From Pseudo-nitzschia pungens (lineage: Eukaryota; Bacillariophyta; Bacillariophyceae; Bacillariales; Bacillariaceae): DNA of 64,000 nt. Position numbers and translations under genes: made by a program. The stretch spans positions 1,817,346-1,881,345 of the forward strand of contig CM074761.1 of the NCBI GenBank assembly GCA_037355855.1, given 5' to 3'. Of the stretch, positions 46,301 to 56,829 are shown one piece after another. Positions within the stretch are counted from its first letter, which is position 1, and each line of letters opens with the position of its first letter. The notes beneath the pieces are model-generated. The model saw nothing but the letters and a program-made list of their open reading frames with translations, was not told the DNA's origin and made no database searches.

Positions 46301-46378
46301 AGCTTTCGAACATGGTTTTGGAGTGTCGCAAGCGCCTCAAACAAGAGTAAACTTGATGGGGTATCTCTGGCTGAATAA
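43324..46378 (+). CDS. COPII coat Sec23/Sec24-like protein
   Basis: Three exons (43324-45512, 45601-45895, 45980-46378) with introns of 88 and 84 bp give 960 residues. The zinc finger has two CxxC pairs (CLQCMAYMNPF and WMCPLCGHEN), followed by a von Willebrand-like trunk (CTYVLVVDENMS, ILLFTNGCPNSG, GIGIDVFCCGVTELALPAYQ). The beta-sandwich and helical parts follow. The C-terminal gelsolin-like domain carries SIIAADFHDTLFIWSGKN. In known COPII coats Sec23 activates Sar1 and Sec24 selects cargo at ER exit sites. The layout is closer to Sec23. It is divergent, with several long acidic inserts (EDDEEDDKNDG), so I do not fix the symbol. Confidence 0.85.
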
Positions 46379-46708
46379 TAAATACCCATTCGACATAATT
46401 CTCGGTATAGAGTGGAATATGATCAAATTTAGTTAACTATATTATATTATTGTTTATTCAAGATGGACATTGTTTCTCACCACGTCAACGGCTTGGAAAG
46501 GAACAAAATCTTCTCGTCCCGAATGATTTCACGGACAAGCTTTGTTCCAATTGTTGCAGCCTTCGTCACTGGCATGTTTTTTGTTGTCACCATGTATCTA
46601 TTTTCGATGGGTGTAAAGCAATAGAAGCACGAAAAAGAGTAGACGACAGATCAGTATGACTTGTAAAATCAACTTGCATAACCAGGATCACGAACGTCAT
46701 ACGATTAC
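46379..46708. other. Short spacer between convergent genes
   Basis: AT-rich, with no supported feature. Confidence 0.5.
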
Positions 46709-48259
46709 TCACAGTTCAAAGTGTTTGCCATTTATCGCCAGATAAGTTTCATCGCCTTCGACAATATAGGAAAGACCATCCGGATTGTAAGGGGCAGATT
46801 CATGAAGACCAATAGAGGGACAACTTTTGCCTATGCCACCGAAAATAGCTGATTCATTTTTGTGTTTCCCATGCGCAGGTGAGGGGTTCCGTATCATATC
46901 GAATGCGTCCATAGATGCCTCCACCGTGGCCGAACCAAGCCTGAGCCGCAGGCTGAGCCTTCGATAGTTACTCCATATCCGTTGGAGAGACACGGTATTA
47001 TTGAAGGGGGATCTCGGAGGTGGAGCAATGCATTGCGACAAAACCCCTGGTTGCTGCTGATGCTGCTTCTTTCTTGATGAAGGAATTTCGACCGGAATGT
47101 CCAAGCGAAATAAAAAATGGACAAGCCGGTGAGAATCTTCAGGTGTTAGGTACTGTTTACATATGTGCTCGATCGACGAACGTTGGGGTGCCTGTCTCAC
47201 TTGGCGGAGTAATTCCCCTCCCCCTGGAAACGAGCTTTCACTTTCAAACATTGCGAGTGAGACATTCACAAAACCCTCATCCGTAGTACTACCATTGTCA
47301 AAAGATTCACTTCCTCCTTTCCAGTCGACATCTGCAGTGTGGGTAGACGACGACACTGAGCCCTGGTCATCCTTCACAATAAGTATGGAATCTGACACTG
47401 GCGGTAGATCAAGTTGTTCTCTTACTTCCTGAGATGCCGCTCTCAAGATCTGAAACTGATCGGTGCTATTGCCGGAACTTAGAAGTATGAGGCTTAATTT
47501 GGACTGGGTATCAAAGCAATTGGTATATGCGTAGAGATATCCAGTTGAGTGGAAGCGAGGAAGGCACATTGGTATCCATAATTCACTCGATGTCAAACCA
47601 GGTTGCTTGCCAATGAAGTTTAAAATAAGATGCAAGTCAGATACTCGCAAGTGGTGCGGTCGAAAGGATGGTTGCACTATAGTCAACAGCTTGTCTTCAA
47701 TAACCAAAAGCGCGAACGCAATATTATTCTCTTTTTCTCTCGCAATGGCCTGCAAGGATTTCGAAGCTTGGTGCCGTATTCGATAGGATATCGGAAAGCA
47801 GGACTGAACACTCGAAACTAAAAAAGGACCAGAATTCCCCTCCGGTCTAGTTTCATCGAGTATTCCCTGGAGTAGGTTTTCGTTCGAGCTTATCATTGAT
47901 CTCAAATCATACCCCGGACTATGGAGAAGCGTTTTCTGAATGTTTGTGGTGAGCATGAAAATCAAATGTGCATAGATGTATTCCAATTGAAGTCTGGCAA
48001 AGGCTTCTGTCTCAATCATGTCGCCATTTGTTTCCGACATGTGCACCAACGTGACGGAACCAACCGTCATGAAGACGATACACGTGTGCTTTGAATGAAT
48101 GGATTGAATTTCTCCCAGACCCAATGTTGAATTTCTCTGGTTCGCTGCTATTCGAACAGCCTGAACAAGGCCGCAGATTCTAGCAACATCTGCCTGCGTT
48201 CCATAGCGAGAGAAAATTGGCTTTCCCGCCTCGGTCATGACCAAAACATTATTATTCAT
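46709..48259 (-). CDS. MON1: Vacuolar fusion protein MON1
   Basis: The ORF starts at ATG 48259 and gives 516 residues. It opens NNNVLVMTEAGKPIFSRYGT, the family's most conserved block, followed by the longin-type domains (KHTCIVFMTVGSVTLVHMSE, FARLQLEYIYAHLIFMLT, LHLILNFIGKQPGL, WIPMCLPRFHSTGYLYAYTN). The C-terminal third contains a Ser/Asp-rich insert and ends YLAINGKHFEL. MON1 with CCZ1 is the exchange factor for Rab7 on late endosomes. The frame is open upstream of this ATG for about 30 codons up to an in-frame TAG, with a further ATG beyond it. A short 5' exon is therefore possible. MON1 proteins usually have a longer N-terminus. Confidence 0.9.
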   Translation of the reverse strand: MNNNVLVMTEAGKPIFSRYGTQADVARICGLVQAVRIAANQRNSTLGLGEIQSIHSKHTCIVFMTVGSVTLVHMSETNGDMIETEAFARLQLEYIYAHLIFMLTTNIQKTLLHSPGYDLRSMISSNENLLQGILDETRPEGNSGPFLVSSVQSCFPISYRIRHQASKSLQAIAREKENNIAFALLVIEDKLLTIVQPSFRPHHLRVSDLHLILNFIGKQPGLTSSELWIPMCLPRFHSTGYLYAYTNCFDTQSKLSLILLSSGNSTDQFQILRAASQEVREQLDLPPVSDSILIVKDDQGSVSSSTHTADVDWKGGSESFDNGSTTDEGFVNVSLAMFESESSFPGGGELLRQVRQAPQRSSIEHICKQYLTPEDSHRLVHFLFRLDIPVEIPSSRKKQHQQQPGVLSQCIAPPPRSPFNNTVSLQRIWSNYRRLSLRLRLGSATVEASMDAFDMIRNPSPAHGKHKNESAIFGGIGKSCPSIGLHESAPYNPDGLSYIVEGDETYLAINGKHFEL

Positions 48260-49122
48260 CGTCGGCACGTCAAAGAAAATATCCCTGTCACTTTGAAGTC
48301 CGAGAGAGTTCTGATTCGATGTAGAAGGGATGCGAAACAGTGAGATGTTCAGTTCTCGCTACCAGCCATCAGCTTTTCCATCGTCATGCGTCATAAATCA
48401 TCGCCGTTTCTCAACGAAGATCAATTCTCATGTGTCAGACGTGGTACTTGTATCTTGTATCTTCATTAATTTTGTGTCGAATGTCAATTTAGTTCAGTTT
48501 CGCTGGAATTGAAATTGATTGCTGTGTGCTGTGGAAACTCGCCCCGAACTGCGGTTTCGGTCGACGCGCGTTTTCGGCTTCAATCATCAGCGGAAAGATA
48601 ATTATGTCTGTACGGTAATCTTATTCTATGAATTCATTCATCTTTGCCAACGAAAGGAGTTCCATGACAACATGAGGTAACTTATTCAAGTCCGTAGACA
48701 ACTCATCGTATCATTACATCATTTACGTTAATAATCAGAATACGGAGAGTGACAGATATCGCGAGAGTGAGAGAAAAGTCTATCACAGTTCAAACTGATA
48801 TCCCTATTTTAATTAAAGATTAATTCACGGTGTACTATTGTACACTAGCATATATTTTGCATATTGGAGCATTTCACAGTATCCAGTTGTTGTCTTTCTC
48901 TTTAGAATACAAGTTTTCTTCACCGTTCGATAATGTATTTGAGGGAGATAGGTGAAGGGCAATGCGTGGTTCGAGAGCCTTTTCTTGCAGTCGTGTGTTC
49001 TCTTTAATTTTATAAAAGGTTTGAACAAAATCACAGCAGTGGAGTTCTCGCCTTCCCCCAATTGCGTTGTGAGTTCTGTGCCGTTGCTACATTCCATTCA
49101 ACCGAGGAAAAAATAGCTCTGC
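48260..49122. other. Spacer without a supported gene
   Basis: No ORF here is convincing. The first ~150 bp are the 5' region of MON1 and include a short uORF. Confidence 0.5.
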
Positions 49123-49617
49123 TTATTCCTTGAGATCATCGTCCGGAAGCTTTTCCATAGGTTTCGCATTTCTCGCCCTTGCATTTTCAGTGGATTCTTC
49201 ATAGCCTTTCTGGAACTCTTCAGGAATTTTCCTCAATTCGTCTGGTAAATCTCCATATTCATTTTTGAGCGTTCCTGCAAAATTTCCCGCCATGCTGCCC
49301 AACTGCTGTGGGCCAATGACAAAGGCTCCGACAGCGAGAATGATGGCGATTTCAGGTGCCCCCAATCCAAACAATCCCATGGTTTGGACATTGGCCACGG
49401 ATCGTCGTTGCCGGCTGAGGACATTGTTTGTACATGGTTGAATCAACGGATGCTCACAATTCTGATCAATCGTGAGTGGTGAGAAACATTCATCTTTCCA
49501 ACTCGAAGAAGTGGGGGTTCCAAGAAGGACCGAATTCGTTTGTGAGGAGATGAAACCGTGCGAGGCCACCAACAAAGTTTGAACAATCACCAAAACAAAC
49601 ATTCTTTTTAGAAACAT
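49123..49617 (-). CDS. Plastid TatA/Tha4-type twin-arginine translocase subunit, copy 1
   Basis: ATG 49617, 164 residues. A signal peptide (MFLKRMFVLVIVQTLLVASH) is followed by GFISS, a weaker form of the diatom plastid motif, and a transit-like stretch of about 55 residues. The mature part starts near VQTMGLFGLGAPEIAIILAV. That is the TatA membrane helix with its preceding G-P-E-I hinge. An amphipathic helix follows (ELRKIPEEFQKGYEESTENA), then an acidic tail ending DDDLKE. In the known Tat system TatA oligomers form the pore in the thylakoid membrane. A paralog lies head-to-head 855 bp away (50473-50895). Confidence 0.88.
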   Translation of the reverse strand: MFLKRMFVLVIVQTLLVASHGFISSQTNSVLLGTPTSSSWKDECFSPLTIDQNCEHPLIQPCTNNVLSRQRRSVANVQTMGLFGLGAPEIAIILAVGAFVIGPQQLGSMAGNFAGTLKNEYGDLPDELRKIPEEFQKGYEESTENARARNAKPMEKLPDDDLKE

Positions 49618-50472
49618 CTTTGTTCACTTTGGAATAGTCAAGTTTATAGCTGTTGTCGACCGATAGATAGGAAGTAAGGTTTCTATTACTGTTCTTTACA
49701 ACTTAGTACTTCGTATATCCTCGATCATATCTTGTTGAGCACAGTCGGCGAAAAAGATTGTCGATGATGATTTCGGCTACGATGCAACATGATGGCTCAT
49801 AGTGCGGTGTCAGAAGATGTGCAATGAATGATGATGATTAATGATGATTCGATTCGAGATTGATTCATGACTGCTCATGATGATCCTCTCGTCTACGGAA
49901 GGTTATGTAATAAACTGTACGTGTAAGATTACGTCGTATACTCGTACACTTCGAACAAATGAATCGTACGAGTCAGGGGTATTGCGCGACTGACCGTACG
50001 ACGTACGTACGAGTGAGCACTTCCTGCGAGGAGTCATGCTTTTTGAGATGACATATCGTGCGTTGAACGTAAGGTTACTCCCACCAGTAAGGTTACCGTA
50101 TGTACAAGTTCATTGAACATACAAGTGCCGCTTTTACTGTCCCATGTACCGAAATAGAAGATCTTACTAACAAGTTCGTACGTAATTTCCCGGTACGTAG
50201 TACATAATGTGCTGATAGCTCATACCAGGTTCGATCTAGTAGTCAATAGTCATTCAATCACGAACGAGTTCCCACTTCCGGGTCCTCACGTCAAAAAATC
50301 TACACGCGTTTGAAGCTTATCGCACTCAATTCAAGTTGATTGTGATTCAGTTCACTTTGATTTGACGCTTATCAGACATCAGGAAAATCCATTAACGGAG
50401 ACTTGTTCATCGATCCCAAACGAGAATCCATTTTCAATTTGAGAGCGACCATCACACACGAAGAAATAAATC
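49618..50472. promoter_or_regulatory. Shared divergent spacer of the two TatA-type genes
   Basis: 855 bp between divergent paralogs. It contains ATGATG-rich runs (about 49760-49880) and several GTAAGGTTAC words (about 50070-50100). Promoter function is inferred from position. Confidence 0.4.
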
Positions 50473-50895
50473 ATGAAGGGTTTCATCAGCACAATCGCAA
50501 TCCTTGCGTCACTTTTGGCATCGGCTAGTGCCTTTGCGCCATCGCTCCCACACGCTTCCCGCACAGGAACGTTTTCCGCCAAAACCGTTAGTTCGCCATA
50601 CCAACCGGCAAGCTTGCAACGGCAGCGAAAGTCTGTCGCACAAGTTCAAACAATGGGATTGTTCGGATTGGGAGCTCCCGAGATTGGAATTATCCTCGTC
50701 GCTGCGGCATTCTTGTTGGGACCCGACAAGTTGGCAAGTTTGGGAAAGGACGCTGGAAAGATTGCTGGAGAACTCAAGGAAGTGCCTAAGGAGTTCCAAG
50801 CTGGCATGGCCGAAGGGGAAGCTGCGGCCAAGGCGATGAAAGAGAAGCAAGCAGCCGAAGCAGCAGAAATCGTCGAAAAAGATACCAAGGAATAA
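50473..50895 (+). CDS. TATA: Plastid TatA/Tha4-type twin-arginine translocase subunit, copy 2
   Basis: ATG 50473, 140 residues. The presequence is textbook diatom: hydrophobic signal ISTIAILASLLASASA, then the ASAFAP cleavage motif, then a Ser/Thr/Arg transit region. The mature protein shares VQTMGLFGLGAPEI with copy 1 and continues IILVAAAFLLGPDKLASLGK, the TatA/Hcf106 membrane helix and hinge. An amphipathic helix (ELKEVPKEFQAGMAE) and an Ala/Lys/Glu-rich tail follow. The G-P-E-I hinge is the feature that separates TatA/B from chance helices. It belongs to the thylakoid Tat pathway. This is the clearest evidence that the window is from a diatom. Confidence 0.94.
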   Translation: MKGFISTIAILASLLASASAFAPSLPHASRTGTFSAKTVSSPYQPASLQRQRKSVAQVQTMGLFGLGAPEIGIILVAAAFLLGPDKLASLGKDAGKIAGELKEVPKEFQAGMAEGEAAAKAMKEKQAAEAAEIVEKDTKE

Positions 50896-52368
50896 GAATA
50901 TGAAGGAGGCTACACGATTGAATTGCCATTGAAAATAAGATGTATTGAGATCGGAGTCAGTATGAAAGGGCGATTCAGTTCGTTTTCTGAAGATTTTCCA
51001 ACGAAAGGATCAACCAAAGCAAATGTAACATTTTAATGCAAGGATTATTCATTGACAGAGCTAGTAACCAACGGTCGAATTGTTGTTTTGATTTCTTCCG
51101 TATCGATGATTGGATTTTCGTGACCACTTTTTTCAATACGAATAGACAATCAATGAAGCAAGCATTCACGAAACTGAAAAATCAGTCATCTGGTCGCGAA
51201 CCTTTGGACATGTGTATCTTTACGAGTCCCTTGTAGAAAGTATAGTAAGTACCTGTTTGTCCTGTCTCCTGAAGGATCAAGAACACAAGTTTGAAGAACT
51301 CTTTTTGGTTTCTCAAGAAGGGCACGGTACACATTGTCAACGTTCCAAGCCTTCAATGAAAGTATTTTAAGTCACTTTTTGGACAGTTGAGACTCCACTT
51401 CGTACTTTTAAACGACATTTGCTAGAATTTATTCGAGGTTTAAATTTCAAACATTAAAATCATTCGTTTCGACAACTTCGGTGAAAACTGAAGAATTTAT
51501 GCAGTCAAAAAATATTAAGGGCATCTATTAATAACAGGAGGGAGGTTTGTACACTGCAGGATAACTTTGAGTCAATCATGATCAATGTTGGCGAATACGT
51601 TGCTCCTGCCTTCTCCCATCAGACGCAGGCTACTGGGTCAACAGCAGTTCCTGCATGCTCGATACGAATGCCATCTTTTCTTGTTAGCATCTGCAATCAT
51701 TTTAATACTATCTGCGATCAACATAGTTCCCTTCCCCAAGTATCACTATCATTAGAAGTTCTGTGATCTATCATTTATTGTTGTTTTGGCCTTTTGTGTA
51801 AGCAGCTACAGGTAAACATAGCTGTTTACTCTAATCTTGTCACCTACCGGTAATTACGGTTTATGATTGATGATTGATGATCAAAATACACGAAGCAAGA
51901 GTATGTTGTCGAATCTTACGGTAGGTAAGCCTTACCATACCGTAGGTATTGTTTCGTGGTAGACTTCAGGTAAATAATGTTCCCAGTTCCCCTAAGGTTA
52001 CCGGTATGAGAAGATAACAAAAAAATAATAATAATACGAAGTCCTTACTACGTAATTCCTCCCCCCTGTTGTGTACAACTCATAACCTAATGTAAGACCA
52101 ATCGTATCTCATTGCAAAATCTCATTCTCTCAAATTGCGCTTTGTTGTGAAAGAAAAACCGAATGAATTCATGAGTCGCAACACGATCATCACACTGCTT
52201 CATGCTCTAATCCACAAAGTTTGTTCGATTCGAAATAGGAAAGAACGGACCCTTTTCTAGAACGCTTATTGAAGCATCGCAACTTTATCGAACTCTTGCG
52301 TTTTCGTTACAAATTGAAAGTTGTATCCTTATTCTTACTGAAGACTACACAGCAATAAGACAGAAAAA
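50896..52368. other. Spacer without a supported gene
   Basis: AT-rich. GGTAAG/TTACC words occur at about 51840-52010, with an AAT triplet run near 52021-52036. No ORF is convincing. Confidence 0.5.
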
Positions 52369-54531
52369 ATGGGGAACCGAGTAAAGGGAAAGACGAAGCA
52401 GAAATCCATCAAGGCTGCAAGCCACTCGAAGATGGGTTCAAAACGAAAGCTTTCTCGTATGGGAAAGAAACAGAAGAAGGGAAACGCTGGGTTGGAGGCA
52501 ACTTTTATTGGACGTTCCAAGGCCCTTAAAATGCTTCAAGTGACGATCAAGGATTTTCGTCGCTTGTGTATTTTGAAAGGTATCTACCCCAGGCAACCCA
52601 TAGGACGTGCCCCCGGGAAAAAGAAGGGTCAAACTTTCTATCACATTAAGGATATCCGAGCCATTGCGCATGAACCAATATTGGAGAAGTTCAGAGAATT
52701 TCGATCTTTCATGAAGAAGGTGCGTCAAGGAATCAAAAAAGTATCTCAAATGGGAGCAAGTCAAGTCTGACTTTTTTTTATCTCATTTCTCAACTCTACT
52801 ATGTTGCAGATTCGTCGCGCAGCTGGTCGAAATGAATCCGACGAAGCTGCCCGTAAGAACGCGGTTTGCCCTAGCTATACGTTACACCATCTTGTTCGCG
52901 AACGTTATCCGCGATTTGTGGACGCCCTTTCGGATTTGGACGATGCGTTAACGCTTACCTATCTTTTCGCAGCTCTGCCTAGCACCACTGCTATTAAGGC
53001 GAAAATGGGTGGCAAAGCCAAAAGCTTAGCCGCAGCTTGGGGTGCTTATTGCTCTACCGCTGGATGCATTACAAAATCCTTCATTTCGGTGAAAGGCGTC
53101 TATTTGGAGGCAACAATTCGTGGAATTCCAGTTCGATGGGTCGTTCCTCACTCTTTCACACAGTTTATGCCAGAGGATGTTGATTACAAGGTCATGGCGA
53201 CATTTTTCGAATTCTACGAAACTCTTTTGAATTTTGTATTGTTCAAGTTATATAGCGATCTTGGAGTTCGTTATCCACTTCCGGAGATCGAAAACGGTGG
53301 TGAAGTGAAGGGCAGTACTACCTTCATTCTCGGAGCAAACTTGAGATCTTTGAACAATGCGATGAACTCGAACGATGGAGCGATCACGAATGTCATCTCC
53401 GAAATTATGGAAGGAGACGAAGCAAAAAATCAACAATCTCGAGGGAAATCGTCCGAAGAGAAAAAGAAGGACCGCGAGTTGATGAAAACTGTTGGGGCAG
53501 CTCTCGACAACATTGAGGAAGACGACAATGAAGGAGACGAGGACGACGAAGAGGCTGTTGATATTGCTGGTCCACTGAAGGTTGCGTTGGAAAGCATGGA
53601 AGAAGACAAAGTTCGATCATCTATGCCTGCCGGAGATGCTGAATTGGATGATGAGGCGATCAAAAGGAGACGTCTTTTCGCCGGTTTCACGTTCTTTCTG
53701 TCTCGTGAGGTTCCTCGTGGATACTTGGAACTCATATCTCTTGCATATGGAGCAAAAGTTGGGTGGGACGGTCCCAATAGCCCGATCTCAGCGAAGGACG
53801 CGAGCATTACTCATCACATTGTTGATCGCCCCAAACTTTTGAGTTCCTACGACTCTTTGCCCAAGTCAAGAGAATTCGTACAGCCACAATGGATTTTGGA
53901 TTGCTCAAACTTTATGTTTTTGTTGCCCATTGACAAGTATGGAGTCGGAAAGGCTCTGCCACCCCATCTCAGTCCGTGGGTCGATAACGAGGAAGAAGGA
54001 TACAAACCGGCGTACGCTGAAGAAATCGAGAGGCTCAAGAATGGTGAAACCATCGACAGAGTTGAGGAGGAAGACGACGATTCAGTGGCTGCAGAAACGA
54101 GCGAGAATAAAGATTCAGACGATGCAATTGAGGCTGATGACAATTCTGAAGATAGCGAAGAAGAAAGTGATGACGAAGTTGACGAGAAGCAAAAGAAGAA
54201 AGACTTGAAGAAGAAGAAGGCACGTGCCAAGAAGAAACGGGAACAAGAAGAAAAGGAGGCTCATGAACTAGCGAAGAGCATGATGAGCCGCAAGGCTGCT
54301 CATTTGTATGGCCGAATGCAACACGGAATTTCCAAGAAGCAGGCCAGGATTGATGATTTGGAAAGTAGACGACGCGAGCCACTGCAAAACAAGGAAAAAG
54401 ATGAGGATGGAAAATCCATGACGAAACAAAAGGTTGAGAGATTGAAACGAGAGAGAAAGGCAATCGAAGACTTGTATACTAATACTGGAGGTTCGATGAA
54501 GAAGAATAAGAAGAAAAGAAAATCCACTTGA
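52369..54531 (+). CDS. PES1: Pescadillo homolog (NOP7/PES1)
   Basis: Exon 1 (52369-52719) and exon 2 (52810-54531), with a 90-bp GTGCGT...TTGCAG intron, give 690 residues. The N-terminal pescadillo domain includes LQVTIKDFRRLCILKGIYPR and GKKKGQTFYHIKDI, then HHLVRERYPRFVDALSDLDD after the intron. The BRCT domain begins RRLFAGFTFFLSREVPRGYL and contains FVQPQWILDCSNF. The C-terminus is a long acidic stretch followed by a Lys/Arg-rich coiled region (KKKARAKKKREQEEK), as in other eukaryotes. In the known PeBoW complex pescadillo acts in 60S subunit assembly in the nucleolus. An unspliced reading of exon 1 would run to an early stop at 52770, so retention of the intron would truncate the protein. 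Confidence 0.95.
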
Positions 54532-55322
54532 GATATTTCAAACTGTAATAGCTTCAGCTTCGACCAATGTTTCATTAAAGTGTGGTTTGCAATGGTGAAA
54601 GACGCATCAATACGTTCATTCTATGATATACACTTACTTCAAAAAGAATTCTTCTCAGTCTTATTTAGAAAGGGTGTAGCCAAATCCTGTTATCACAATC
54701 ATACGGCGAAAGCCAATACATTCCTTAAATTTTGCTTTCATGATTCATGAAGTAGAAGTACAACTTAACTTCCAAAGTAGACCTGTCTCTTGGTGTTAAA
54801 GGATGCTTATGAATGCTCGCCACTTTCTCATTATTTATTTCATCCAATATCATTACTGTATTATTTTTTGTCACTTTGATGTTCGGATGAATTTTTCCGG
54901 TGTGCCGCTCTCGCATACCAGGGTAACTTACAGTGAGTTACCTGTTACATACAACATCATCGATCATCGTCATTCGTACGCGTACAAGGTAGGCCATCTT
55001 ACCATGGGTATTCGTAGCCATACAGCTCATGCCAAATGAATCGAAACTGAGTGAATGAATCCCCAAATAATGATATAAAGTAATCTTACGTAGTAAGTTA
55101 CTACGTACTACGTAACTTCCATTCTACTACCGGTACGGATACAAATTATTGATGATGTGAGATACCCGGTAGACCGTAATTTTTTTCCGACTTTCCTCAT
55201 CATAATTTTTCTTGATGTTGATAGAATTGTGGTTCGAGATTGTTGAGCGATCGAACACGTACTTGGGACCAATTTAAGAAAGGCACAGACTAGTACCACA
55301 ACCATTGCAACCGAGCCTAAGA
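54532..55322. other. Spacer before the pseudouridine synthase gene
   Basis: No supported gene. It includes an imperfect palindrome ACGTAGTAAGTTACTACGT at 55088-55106. Confidence 0.5.
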
Positions 55323-56795
55323 ATGATGACGCAAAAGTTGAGCTTATCGGTGGCACTTTTTGCTCTGTTACTATCTCTTGGAGATGATCGCGGATCACAA
55401 CGGCCGGGTGTTTCATTCGCTCTTTCTCTGTCGACATCCTTCACAAACAATCGATTATGCATGCATTCCCAGAAACGCACAATACTTTGGGCAAAGCCTC
55501 CACCAACATCAAATTTTGACCTCTCGTCAATCGAGGCTTTCGAGGCTGCCATGGACCTGAAAGACCAAGAAGAGAACACGGAGTCGACGGCTAATGGCGC
55601 TCACGACGGCGGTGCATCTGCGTCCGTTAACGACAACTCGATACAAATACTATCGGTTCCAGACAAACTAAAAGGGAAACGGATTGACGCTGTTCTATCT
55701 AAACTCATGATTCCTGAACTATCTCGATCAGCTTGCGGGAATCTCGTCGCCGATGGGTGTGTCGAAATTGTAACGAACGATGGGGCCGAGGATGCGGTTT
55801 TGTTGAACCGCAAGGCGTTCAAAGTCGAAGCTGGAATGACCTTGAGGGTAACCTTGCCGAAAAACGAACGTCCGGACGAAATCGTCGCTCAGAATCTCCC
55901 TCTAAAAATTTTGTACGAGGATGAGCATATGATAGTTATCAACAAAGAGGCCGGCATGGTCGTTCACCCTGCTGCTGGGAACTGGGATGGAACGGTTGTG
56001 AACGCACTGGCGTATTACTTAGCCAACGAAAGTCCATTTGGAGCGGGAGATTTCGTCGGCATGGATGGGACAACCGGATCGAACGAAAATAGCTCCGATG
56101 AATTTGACGACGAAGTAACCTCATTGCGTCCAGGAATTGTTCATCGATTGGACAAGGGGACGACAGGGGTCCTTATTGTGTCGAAAACAGCAGATGCGCT
56201 CGCCAAGCTATCCGAAGCTTTCGCTTCTCGAAAGGTAAAGAAAACCTACCTTGCAGTAACAGTTGGAAACCCAGGAAAGCGAGTCAGAATAGACAAGCCG
56301 ATTGGACGCCACCCCATTCATCGGCAGCGTATGCGAGTAGTTCCGGACCCACATCGAAAGAACTCCAGTGGCATCGCACCCAAGGATAGACTGCGATTCC
56401 AAAGCTCAGCACTGTCTTCTGCTTCTCAGTCTGGTAGACGCGCGTTGTCCTTTGTCGATACCTTGCAATTTGACGGCAAGCTCAGTTTGGTGCAGGTAAG
56501 GATCGAGACAGGTAGGACGCATCAAATCAGAGTTCACTTGCAGGATCGACACACACCAATTTACGGAGATGACGTCTATGGCATTTCGGATTGGAACAAA
56601 CGCTTGCTCAAGGCCCATGGCATTGGGCGGCCACTCTTGCATGCCCATAGATTGGAAATCGATCATCCGATCACTGGTGAACCACTGGTATTTGTGGCAC
56701 CGATGGCTGCAGACATGATTTCTATCGCAAGAGGAATTTGGCCCGACGGTCCAAATGTGATTCCCGGCGCATACCAAAATAGGGCGAGCAATTAA
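55323..56795 (+). CDS. RluA/RluD-family rRNA pseudouridine synthase, probably plastid-directed
   Basis: ATG 55323 gives 490 residues. An N-terminal extension of about 100 residues begins with a hydrophobic segment (KLSLSVALFALLLSLG) and includes GVSFALS, which may be a plastid presequence. An S4-like RNA-binding domain follows (LKGKRIDAVLSKLMIPELSR). The catalytic domain then shows ILYEDEHMIVINKEAGMVVH, the active-site motif GIVHRLDKGTTGVLIVSK (the Asp is the family nucleophile), KKTYLAVTVG and ETGRTHQIRVHL. This is the full RluD-type order. Known members convert uridines in large-subunit rRNA. A 50-residue acidic loop (NENSSDEFDDE) before the active site is unusual. The 3' end lies 34 bp from that of the convergent USP gene. 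Confidence 0.9.
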   Translation: MMTQKLSLSVALFALLLSLGDDRGSQRPGVSFALSLSTSFTNNRLCMHSQKRTILWAKPPPTSNFDLSSIEAFEAAMDLKDQEENTESTANGAHDGGASASVNDNSIQILSVPDKLKGKRIDAVLSKLMIPELSRSACGNLVADGCVEIVTNDGAEDAVLLNRKAFKVEAGMTLRVTLPKNERPDEIVAQNLPLKILYEDEHMIVINKEAGMVVHPAAGNWDGTVVNALAYYLANESPFGAGDFVGMDGTTGSNENSSDEFDDEVTSLRPGIVHRLDKGTTGVLIVSKTADALAKLSEAFASRKVKKTYLAVTVGNPGKRVRIDKPIGRHPIHRQRMRVVPDPHRKNSSGIAPKDRLRFQSSALSSASQSGRRALSFVDTLQFDGKLSLVQVRIETGRTHQIRVHLQDRHTPIYGDDVYGISDWNKRLLKAHGIGRPLLHAHRLEIDHPITGEPLVFVAPMAADMISIARGIWPDGPNVIPGAYQNRASN

Positions 56796-56829
56796 ATTTT
56801 GGCATTTCTATTCATCTATTCTACAGTAG

